DNA from: Firmicutes bacterium UBA5449
GTDB lineage: Bacteria; Bacillota; SHA-98; UBA4971
NCBI GenBank assembly: GCA_002424305.1
Contig: DIQZ01000070.1
Coordinates: 4,668-17,078 of the forward strand
DNA: 12,411 nt
Reading direction: 5' to 3'
A model generated the notes under the pieces. It searched no databases, had not been told where the DNA came from, and worked only from the letters and a program-made list of their open reading frames with translations. Shown here piece after piece: positions 6,372-12,411 of the stretch. The position numbers and the translations under genes were made by a program. Position 1 is the first letter of the stretch. Each line of letters begins with the position of its first letter.

Positions 6372-7265
6372 ATGAGCCTCGAGACGTTTATCCAGCAATT
6401 AACAAATGGGGTCTCCCTGGGTAGTCTGTATGCACTTATCGCAATCGGATATACCATGGTCTACGGCATCTTGCGCCTGATAAACTTCGCTCACAGCGAT
6501 ATCTTCATGGTTGGCGCATACTTCGCATTTTACCTAATTGCCGTTTTCCGCTTGCCTTGGTTGCTATCGGCCATTCTGGCAGTGGCGCTTACAGCTTGCG
6601 TAGGAATGACCATAGACAGAGTCGCCTATAGACCTGTTAGAAACGCGCCAAGGATATCAGCCCTGATAACCGCGGTCGGAGTCTCTTTCTTCTTAGAAAA
6701 CCTCGGATTAGTAACGGTTGGCGCCCGTCCAAAACCGTTTCAACGTCCTGAGCTTATGGCCAAAGTCGTTAGAATCGGACCTGCAGCCATTTCCGGAGTT
6801 TCCATATGGGTGCCAATCCTCAGCATAGGTCTGGTTATTATCTTGTTATATGTTATCTATCGAACCAAACTCGGCATGGCAATGAGATCTGTCGCCACAG
6901 ATATTGACACCACGCGACTTATGGGCGTAAACGTTGACACAGTCATATCATACACATTTGCCATAGGCTCAGCCCTCGCTGCGGCAGGAGGGATCATGTG
7001 GGCTTGCAAGTACCCGCAGATAAACCCGCTCATGGGGATCTATCCGGGATGGAAGGCATTTACAGCAGCAGTGGTCGGCGGTATAGGCAATATCACAGGT
7101 GCCATGATTGGCGGATTCCTCATTGGCCTTATAGAAATCATGGCTGTAGCAATGTTTCCTTCTCTTTCAGGCTATCGGGACGGCATAATATTTGGATTAC
7201 TCCTTGTCTTCTTACTTGTAAGACCTACCGGTATTCTCGGTGAGACTCTAAAGGAAAAGGTGTGA
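6372..7265 (+). CDS. livH: Branched-chain amino-acid ABC transporter permease LivH
   Basis: A 297-aa inner-membrane permease with about eight hydrophobic segments, close to the usual LivH length. Family motifs are clear: NGVSLGSLYALIAIGYTMVYG (residues 12-32) and INFAHSDIFMVGAY (36-49). A cytoplasmic loop, RSVATDIDTTRLMGVNVDTV, provides the ATPase-coupling helix, and GGIGNITGAMIGGFLIGLIE lies near the end. The ATG at 6372 is preceded by AAGGAG at 6357-6362 (9-nt spacing). An in-line ATG at 6368 is out of frame. Only 4 nt separate its stop from livM, so translation is likely coupled. Confidence 0.95.
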   Translation: MSLETFIQQLTNGVSLGSLYALIAIGYTMVYGILRLINFAHSDIFMVGAYFAFYLIAVFRLPWLLSAILAVALTACVGMTIDRVAYRPVRNAPRISALITAVGVSFFLENLGLVTVGARPKPFQRPELMAKVVRIGPAAISGVSIWVPILSIGLVIILLYVIYRTKLGMAMRSVATDIDTTRLMGVNVDTVISYTFAIGSALAAAGGIMWACKYPQINPLMGIYPGWKAFTAAVVGGIGNITGAMIGGFLIGLIEIMAVAMFPSLSGYRDGIIFGLLLVFLLVRPTGILGETLKEKV

Positions 7266-7269
7266 GATC

Positions 7270-8388
7270 ATGGGAAAACACTTCTTTGCCGCTTTGAGAA
7301 GACACCTGAACACCTTCCTAACCCTAATGCTCGTAGGCTTGCTTTTCCTTGCACTCAGATGGGCAAACACACGCCTCGATGACTTCACCCTTAGGATATT
7401 GCGCACAGGAGCAGTTTACATAGTCGCTGCAGTATCCTATAACCTCATTAACGGGATAACGGGGCAATTCTCCCTTGGCCCCAATGGTTTCATGGCACTT
7501 GGTGGATATGTGGTAGCGCTTTTGATGCTACCGGTTCCCCAGAAACAATTCGTATGGTTCTTGGAACCACTTATTTGGCCTCTTAATTCGTTCTCCTTCG
7601 CGAGTACTTGGTACTTCTTTGGTCTGTCCTTACTCCTGGCGGGCTTAATGGGCGCCTTTGGGGCATTCCTCGTAGGGATTCCATCCTTTCGTCTGCGCGG
7701 CGATTATCTGGCAATAGCCACATTCGGGTTTGGGGAGATAATCTTTGTGCTGGCAAATAACCTTATTCCCCTGACTAACGGCCCCCTTGGAATGAAAGGC
7801 ATCCCGGAACTGGCCAGTGTGTACTGGTGCTTCGGTTGGGCGGTCATCGCCACACTTGTTGTCAGCAACATAGCTAATTCCAGTTATGGCAGGGCAATGA
7901 AGGCAGTACGCGATGACGAGGTAGCCGCTGAGGCCATGGGAGTCAACGTTTTCCAAGCAAAGATGCTGGCTTTTGTTGTGAGCGGGTTCTTCGCAGGTGT
8001 TGCAGGGGGACTTCTTGTGCCGCTAATCACAACAATATCTCCAACTCTTTTTACTTTCACAATGACATTTAATCTACTAATCATTATTGTCCTAGGAGGA
8101 CTTGGAAGCATTACCGGTTCAGTCATAACGGCCTTCAGCTTCGCAATCGCGTCAGAGGTTCTTCGCGCAGTTGAATCCCCTATGAATATCGGACCTATCC
8201 ATATCCCCGGAATAGCGGGGATGCGTATGGTGGTATTCTCCGCTCTCCTGGTACTTCTTATGATTTTCTATAGGCGCGGTATATTCGGTCAGTTTGAATT
8301 ATCCTGGGACTGGATTAGATCGCTACTCACTAAGGCCGCCGGTGAGGAGGTGCGCAAAAAATGGACACGGGGAAAAACATCGTCTTGA
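7270..8388 (+). CDS. livM: Branched-chain amino-acid ABC transporter permease LivM
   Basis: A 372-aa second permease, partner of LivH. Recognisable motifs are NLINGITGQFSLGPNGFMALG (the family GQ-SLG-FxxLG region), RLRGDYLAIATFGFGEI, LTNGPLGMKGIP, RAMKAVRDDEVAAEAMGVN (the coupling-helix loop contacting LivG/LivF) and VLGGLGSITGSVI near the C-terminus. It lacks the longer N-terminal extension of E. coli LivM, which is common outside enterics. Its last 28 bp overlap livG, so the C-terminal tail after about residue 363 is coded by sequence that also specifies the livG start. Confidence 0.95.
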   Translation: MGKHFFAALRRHLNTFLTLMLVGLLFLALRWANTRLDDFTLRILRTGAVYIVAAVSYNLINGITGQFSLGPNGFMALGGYVVALLMLPVPQKQFVWFLEPLIWPLNSFSFASTWYFFGLSLLLAGLMGAFGAFLVGIPSFRLRGDYLAIATFGFGEIIFVLANNLIPLTNGPLGMKGIPELASVYWCFGWAVIATLVVSNIANSSYGRAMKAVRDDEVAAEAMGVNVFQAKMLAFVVSGFFAGVAGGLLVPLITTISPTLFTFTMTFNLLIIIVLGGLGSITGSVITAFSFAIASEVLRAVESPMNIGPIHIPGIAGMRMVVFSALLVLLMIFYRRGIFGQFELSWDWIRSLLTKAAGEEVRKKWTRGKTSS

Positions 8389-9143
8389 AACTCGAGCACC
8401 TGACGATTAAGTTCGGAGGTCTTATCGCAGTTAATGACTTTTGTCTCGAGATTGAAAAAGGGGAACTCGTGGGTCTCATAGGACCAAACGGAGCCGGAAA
8501 GACAACGGTATTTAACATAGTTACAGGGCAATATGAACCTACCTCAGGCACAGTCCTTCTTGAAGGCAGAGACATTACCGGCTGGCGTCCACACCTAATT
8601 GCCGCATCGGGTATTGCCCGGACATTTCAAAATGTTCGTCTGTTTACAGGCATGTCTGTGCTGGACAATGTCCTTGTATCACAACATCTCAGATTAAGAT
8701 CCCCATTCTTATCCGCTGCTCTTCACCTACCTGATTATGCCAGGGAAGAGAGGCATGTACGCGCCAAAGCAATGGACCTTCTTGAAAGACTGGAGCTCAC
8801 CCCTTTTGCCAAAGAGCTTGCCGGCAATCTACCCTATGGCCAGCAGCGCAGACTGGAAATAGCACGAGCGCTCTCAACCAACCCGAAACTCCTGCTCTTG
8901 GATGAGCCTGCTGCCGGGATGAACCCGGAAGAGACTACCAGGCTCATGAGGTTTATCTGCCGAATCCGTGATGAGTTTAGCCTCACGATCTTCCTGATAG
9001 AACATGATATGAGACTCGTGATGGGTATCTGCGAGCGAATACGGGTAATAGATTACGGAATATCAATAGCTGAAGGCGTGCCTGATGAAATCCGAAGAGA
9101 TTCCAGAGTAATAGCTGCTTACTTAGGGGAAGGGGGAGAGTAA
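8361..9143 (+). CDS. livG: Branched-chain amino-acid ABC transporter ATPase LivG
   Basis: A 260-aa ATP-binding subunit with all catalytic parts: Walker A GPNGAGKTT (41-49), Q-loop Gln90 in ARTFQNVRLF, signature region LPYGQQRRLEIA (157-168), Walker B LLLLDEP (177-183) and switch His215 in LIEHDM. The long insert between Q-loop and signature and the PAAGMNPEE segment (183-191) are typical of LivG rather than LivF. The signature reads YGQQ, as often seen in LivG, instead of SGGQ. The ATG at 8361 follows AGGAGG at 8345-8350 and lies inside the end of livM. It pairs with LivF to drive import. Confidence 0.96.
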   Translation: MDTGKNIVLKLEHLTIKFGGLIAVNDFCLEIEKGELVGLIGPNGAGKTTVFNIVTGQYEPTSGTVLLEGRDITGWRPHLIAASGIARTFQNVRLFTGMSVLDNVLVSQHLRLRSPFLSAALHLPDYAREERHVRAKAMDLLERLELTPFAKELAGNLPYGQQRRLEIARALSTNPKLLLLDEPAAGMNPEETTRLMRFICRIRDEFSLTIFLIEHDMRLVMGICERIRVIDYGISIAEGVPDEIRRDSRVIAAYLGEGGE

Positions 9144-9144
9144 G

Positions 9145-9849
9145 GTGCTGAAGATTAGGGACCTCCATGTATACTACGGCGGCATACATGCGCTAAAAGG
9201 GATATCTCTTGATGTGCCTGAAGGCCAAATTGCTACATTAATCGGAGCAAACGGGGCCGGGAAAAGCACTACATTGAGGGCAATCACAGGCCTCGTTAAG
9301 GCAAAACAAGGCTCTATCGAATTGGAAGGACGCGATATTACGGCCCGGCCTGCACATGATATTGTCCGCAATGGGGTAGCAATGGCGCCGGAAGGCAGGA
9401 AGATATTCCGCAATCTTACAGTTATGGAGAACCTCTTGATGGGCGCTTATCCACGCAAGGATATGACAGGAATAAAGAAGGATCTGGACTGGGTCACATC
9501 TCTTTTCCCCAGACTCAAGGAGCGATTTTCGCAGAAAGGAGGCACTTTATCCGGAGGCGAACAGCAGATGCTGGCAGTTGGGAGGGCACTTATGTCAAAG
9601 CCGAAGCTTCTCTGTCTTGACGAACCATCGCTTGGTCTCGCCCCTGTGTTGATGGCTGAAGTCTATCGGGGACTCGCTAAAATACACAATGAAGGATGCA
9701 CTATCCTTTTGATTGAACAGAACGCAAAAGCAGCTTTGAGACTTGCAGATTACGGGTACGTGATGGAAACAGGGGTCATAGTCATGGAAGGGGAAGGCAG
9801 CGAACTCCTGGAGAACGAGGATGTTCGCAAAGCCTATCTTGGAGAGTAA
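9145..9849 (+). CDS. livF: Branched-chain amino-acid ABC transporter ATPase LivF
   Basis: A 234-aa ATP-binding subunit, the second ATPase of the importer. Walker A is GANGAGKST (34-42), APEGRKIF (81-88) is the LivF hallmark at the Q-loop, the signature is LSGGEQQ (135-141), Walker B is LLCLDEP (155-161), and the switch position carries Gln192 (IEQN), as usual in LivF. The GTG start at 9145 lies one base after the livG stop, with AGGGGG at 9131-9136 as ribosome site. It is the last gene of the operon and ends 35 bp from the convergent feoB; no clear intrinsic terminator lies between them. Confidence 0.96.
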   Translation: MLKIRDLHVYYGGIHALKGISLDVPEGQIATLIGANGAGKSTTLRAITGLVKAKQGSIELEGRDITARPAHDIVRNGVAMAPEGRKIFRNLTVMENLLMGAYPRKDMTGIKKDLDWVTSLFPRLKERFSQKGGTLSGGEQQMLAVGRALMSKPKLLCLDEPSLGLAPVLMAEVYRGLAKIHNEGCTILLIEQNAKAALRLADYGYVMETGVIVMEGEGSELLENEDVRKAYLGE

Positions 9850-9884
9850 CGTGTTAAGCTAATCCGGATCAAGGCTGACCCAGA

Positions 9885-11783
9885 TTACGTCCTGCCCTTT
9901 GAATGCTCGCTCCTCACTGTTCGTATGACTCGAGCAACTAAGAGAATGATTACAACCAGGACAATAAGGCCAATGATGACATAGCTAGCCGGAACCACTC
10001 TTGTCATAACAAGATTAATGAGCCCCCCTGCCCCAAATGCAACAACAAGCATTATAAGAGCAGATTTCAACATGTCCCAAGGCCCAAGCTCACGAAGAAG
10101 CACAACAAATGTAGCTGCACACGGAAAGTATGCCGAAAGCACTATTGTGGCTACTACAAGCTCCCTTACGGAAAGCCCAAGAGGTCCCAGCATTCCTACA
10201 GCCACATCCTTCCGCAAGAAGCCCATGAGGAGGGCAACAATAGCTTCGGCAGGTAGACCCAGCAATCCGCTGAGAATGGGTGCGAAGGCCCTACCCAGCA
10301 CGTCAATGATGCCAAACACATATAGAAGATTGACAAAGAGGACACCTAATAATACATAAGGAATAGCGTCTGCCAGGAAAATACGAATACGCATCCAAAC
10401 CTTCTTCGCCAGAATCTTGGGATGAGGAAGTCTATATGGAGGAATCTCCATGAGAAGGGGAGGGCTTGATCCAGGCAGCATCGCATTTAACACCAAACCC
10501 ATGACGAGCCATAATATGGCGAGCGTTCCGTATATTATAGCCAGGTACTGCCATCCGTACCTACCTACGAGCCCAACAACCATGGCAGTCTGAGCCATAC
10601 ACGGGATGCCGATGGAAAGCATGGTTGCACATATGAACTTCTCTCGCCTGCTCTCCAGAATCCTAGTTGCGAGCGCAGCAGGAACATTGCACCCGAATCC
10701 CAAAACCATTGGGACAACAGCATACCCATGCATACCCAGCACATGCATAAGGTTGTCCAGAAGCACTGCAAGTCTTGGCAAGTATCCGACATCTTCCAGT
10801 ATGCTAAGAGCCACATAGAACGCAAAAACATAAGGCAACACCATGGCAATAGGAACATAAAAGCCGGTAGTAAGGAGTCCCATGGACGCCTCAAAATCTA
10901 TTTCGCCGTTAACTAAATGCCCGATAAGCATATCATGGATGAATCCATGTGAACCCAAAGCCATCGCGAGCTTGGTTACAATCGGCCTTACAAATCCTTC
11001 AAAAATGGGATCAAATACAAAGTTTATCAACCCTTCACCTATAACTCCCACAATTCTGAAGGACAAGTACATGACCAGTACAGCTATTATCAATCCTGAT
11101 ACAGGTTGAATACTTGCATCTTCCAACATGTCAACGAAGGTATGATGCTTATGGAAGATGCTTTGGACTTGTCTTGTGATCTTACCTATCTCGATCCAGC
11201 GTTCATCTGCTGAGGGATGAGATGCTCTATGTTGAGACGTCCTAATTGAACCCGGATCATCCATGAGCTTATATGAGTTGGCGCAAGCATTTTTCATGGT
11301 TTCAGAAATCTCATTCATAAGGACGCTAATGCCTTCACCTGTCAGTGCGCTCGTTGGCACTACAGATACACCTAAAGCCTGTTCAAGTCTTGCTACATCA
11401 ATACTGATACCGTTGTGTCTGGCCTCATCCCAAAGATTGAGCGCCACCACAACGGGGATGTTTCTTTCCAGTAGCTGAAGCGTGAGATATAAGTTACGTT
11501 CCAGGTGTGTTGAATCCACAACATTGACTACGATATCTCCCTTATCTAACATACCCTCTAGCATATTTACAGCTACGTCTTCGGCCTTAGAGGTAGGTTC
11601 CAGGCTGTATGTTCCGGGGACATCTATGACATCTGCGATCTCGCCTGTTCTCAGCACAGTAGATCCCTTTGTGAATTCCACGGTCGTTCCCGTATAATTC
11701 GATATGATGACCTGAGTACCGGTAAGACGGGAAAATACAGCGCTCTTTCCGACATTCGGATTCCCGATAAGAAGTATTCTCAC
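9885..11783 (-). CDS. feoB: Ferrous iron transporter FeoB (GTPase-permease)
   Basis: A 632-aa membrane protein that imports Fe(II), with a cytoplasmic G domain fused to a permease. G-domain motifs: G1 GNPNVGKS (7-14), G2 Thr in SNYTGTTVE (28-36), G3 DVPG (54-57), G4 NLWD (116-119), G5 SAL (145-147). The permease core has GFGCNVPAALATR (362-374), IPCMAQ (393-398) and FPCAAT (553-558), giving Cys365, Cys395 and Cys555, plus GFLRKDVAVGML (521-532). It is shorter than the roughly 770-aa E. coli protein. The second core motif reads PCMAQ where enteric FeoB has an SCGAR-like segment; I recall similar PC-AQ forms in other anaerobes. The GTG start overlaps the feoA stop by 4 bp and has AAGGAG at 11798-11793. 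Specificity for Mn(II) cannot be excluded, but the Fur box supports iron. Confidence 0.95.
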   Translation of the reverse strand: MRILLIGNPNVGKSAVFSRLTGTQVIISNYTGTTVEFTKGSTVLRTGEIADVIDVPGTYSLEPTSKAEDVAVNMLEGMLDKGDIVVNVVDSTHLERNLYLTLQLLERNIPVVVALNLWDEARHNGISIDVARLEQALGVSVVPTSALTGEGISVLMNEISETMKNACANSYKLMDDPGSIRTSQHRASHPSADERWIEIGKITRQVQSIFHKHHTFVDMLEDASIQPVSGLIIAVLVMYLSFRIVGVIGEGLINFVFDPIFEGFVRPIVTKLAMALGSHGFIHDMLIGHLVNGEIDFEASMGLLTTGFYVPIAMVLPYVFAFYVALSILEDVGYLPRLAVLLDNLMHVLGMHGYAVVPMVLGFGCNVPAALATRILESRREKFICATMLSIGIPCMAQTAMVVGLVGRYGWQYLAIIYGTLAILWLVMGLVLNAMLPGSSPPLLMEIPPYRLPHPKILAKKVWMRIRIFLADAIPYVLLGVLFVNLLYVFGIIDVLGRAFAPILSGLLGLPAEAIVALLMGFLRKDVAVGMLGPLGLSVRELVVATIVLSAYFPCAATFVVLLRELGPWDMLKSALIMLVVAFGAGGLINLVMTRVVPASYVIIGLIVLVVIILLVARVIRTVRSEHSKGRT

Positions 11784-12115
11784 GCCTTGTCACTCCTTGG
11801 CATACCTTCATTCCCACCGGAATGCCTACCACCGGGCTGTTTGGTACCAGGTGGTCTTTTGTCCGGCTCTTCATCAACCGGTACCACCAGGATTTTAGAC
11901 GCCATACCATAGCCTATGGCGATCTGAGCACCATACACCTCAACAGTAACAGGGCCTCTCATGAACATCTCACTTCTCTTGATAATGTTAGTTCCCGGCC
12001 TTATTCCCAGCGCCTCTAAACGAGATGCAAGGCCATGGCCTCCGAGGATATTAATTACGCGCACTAATTCACCTGTGCTTCCACTTACTAACGGAATTGT
12101 CCCGGCTCCCCCCAT
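11780..12115 (-). CDS. feoA: FeoA-domain protein with a polar C-terminal extension
   Basis: A 111-aa cytoplasmic protein. Residues 7-78 form the SH3-like FeoA domain: IPLVSGSTGELVRVI, GHGLASRLEALGIRPGTNI with the LxxLGIxPG signature (33-41), then MRGPVTVEVYGAQIAIGYGMA, ending at KILV. FeoA binds and modulates FeoB. Residues 79-111 are an added Pro/Gly/charged tail (VDEEPDKRPPGTKQPGGRHS and on) beyond the usual 75-85 aa; it looks disordered. The ATG has AAGGAGG at 12129-12123, 7 nt away. The feoB GTG overlaps its TGA, so the pair is translationally coupled. Expression is probably iron-repressed through the Fur box at 12170-12184. Confidence 0.92.
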   Translation of the reverse strand: MGGAGTIPLVSGSTGELVRVINILGGHGLASRLEALGIRPGTNIIKRSEMFMRGPVTVEVYGAQIAIGYGMASKILVVPVDEEPDKRPPGTKQPGGRHSGGNEGMPRSDKA

Positions 12116-12169
12116 TACTGCGCCTCCTTCTGCTACAAAACAAGGGTCAAATATCTAAACAACTATAAA

Positions 12170-12184
12170 TGATAATGATTATCA
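12170..12184 (-). promoter_or_regulatory. Fur box (7-1-7)
   Basis: TGATAAT-G-ATTATCA is a perfect 7-1-7 inverted repeat matching the Fur consensus. It lies about 55 bp upstream of feoA and just downstream of the predicted -10, covering the expected transcription start. Fe(II)-Fur bound here would block transcription of feoAB when iron is plentiful. Confidence 0.9.
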
Positions 12185-12189
12185 ATACT

Positions 12190-12218
12190 ATGTTACGCTT
12201 GTAATAGTGCGATGTCAA
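12190..12218 (-). promoter_or_regulatory. Sigma-70 promoter of feoAB
   Basis: Read on the minus strand, a perfect TTGACA (12218-12213) is followed after exactly 17 bp by TAACAT (12195-12190, four of six -10 matches). The start would fall near 12183, inside the Fur box. The leader before feoA is then about 65-70 nt. Confidence 0.7.
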
Positions 12219-12234
12219 CTAATTACACCTGATT

Positions 12235-12250
12235 ATCATACAAGTATGAT
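12235..12250. repeat. Inverted repeat ATCATAC-AA-GTATGAT upstream of the feo promoter
   Basis: A perfect 7-2-7 inverted repeat centred about 26 bp upstream of the feoAB -35 element. A 2-nt centre is too short for a stable RNA hairpin loop, so a protein-binding site for a dimeric regulator is more likely than a terminator. It does not match the Fur consensus well; a DtxR/MntR-like or activator site is possible. Confidence 0.45.
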
Positions 12251-12295
12251 GAAATAGACGTTAAGCCACCGAGATTCAATCACCTGGTCTATGTT

Positions 12296-12409
12296 CTAGG
12301 TAATTATTGGAGGTGCCTGCTCGAGGTCCTTACACGTTTTCCAAAAAGGTGCGCGCTTTTCTAGCAGTTTTTTAGAAACTGGGATCGATTTCGTGACACG
12401 ATCCAGGAT
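12296..12409 (-). CDS. Possible C-terminal end of an unidentified gene
   Basis: On the minus strand a frame is open from the window edge to a TAG at 12298-12296, giving 37 residues that include RVTKSIPVSKKLLEKRAPFW and end APPIIT. The residue mix is plausible for a real soluble protein terminus, and a gene upstream of feoA on the same strand would fit the 180-bp gap that holds the feo promoter. I recognise no family. Open frames of this length arise by chance, so this is weak. Confidence 0.3.
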   Translation of the reverse strand: MLDRVTKSIPVSKKLLEKRAPFWKTCKDLEQAPPIIT

Positions 12410-12411
12410 TT

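Noticed and set aside
3478..8535. ACAGGGCAATAT occurs both at 3478-3489 and within livG near 8524
   Set aside because: One 12-mer match in a 12-kb window is expected by chance, and the livG copy codes conserved residues.
12313..12376. Short plus-strand frame starting GTG at 12313 after GGAGG
   Set aside because: It stops after 20 codons and shows no recognisable protein character.

Overview
The window is about 12.4 kb of ordinary bacterial chromosome (moderate GC, dense genes, strong GGAGG-type ribosome sites, several GTG starts). It most resembles a fermentative or amino-acid/organic-acid-using anaerobe of the Synergistota or a related deep Bacillota lineage. That placement is inferred. It rests on two periplasmic-binding-protein importers side by side, a YwlG-family protein, a FeoA/FeoB pair under a Fur box, and a binding protein whose signal peptide lacks a lipobox cysteine, which points to a two-membrane envelope. 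No rRNA, tRNA, CRISPR array, transposase or phage gene is visible.

Left part (1-3334, + strand): an organic-acid uptake and oxidation operon. It holds the last 40 codons of a TctC-type binding protein, then tctA, tctB (overlapping tctA by 8 bp) and an NAD-dependent decarboxylating dehydrogenase of the D-malate/tartrate (DmlA/TtuC) branch. The likely logic is import of a hydroxy-dicarboxylate followed by oxidation and decarboxylation to a 2-oxoacid. A strong hairpin at 3395-3431 follows the operon, nested inside a second, wider inverted repeat.

Middle-left (3611-4748, + strand): a RimJ/RimL-like GNAT acetyltransferase and a YwlG/UPF0340 protein, 40 bp apart and probably co-transcribed. A 347-bp gene-free stretch follows, with a promoter candidate, inverted repeats and a possible structured leader.

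Middle (5096-9849, + strand): a complete five-gene branched-chain/hydrophobic amino-acid ABC importer in the order binding protein, LivH, LivM, LivG, LivF, with very short spacings or overlaps after the binding protein. Both transport operons carry a long stem-loop between binding-protein gene and membrane gene, a common way of giving the binding protein more mRNA than the membrane parts.

Right part (9885-12115, - strand): feoA-feoB, translationally coupled by a 4-bp GTGA overlap and preceded by TTGACA-17-TAACAT with a perfect 7-1-7 Fur box at the expected transcription start. feoB ends 35 bp from livF, tail to tail. A short reading frame at the right edge (12296-12409, - strand) may be the end of another gene.

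I found no convincing undescribed multi-gene system. The better leads are the liv leader region, the nested inverted repeat after the dehydrogenase, the FeoB variant with a PCMAQ core motif plus its FeoA with a polar tail, and the substrate of the Tct/dehydrogenase operon.
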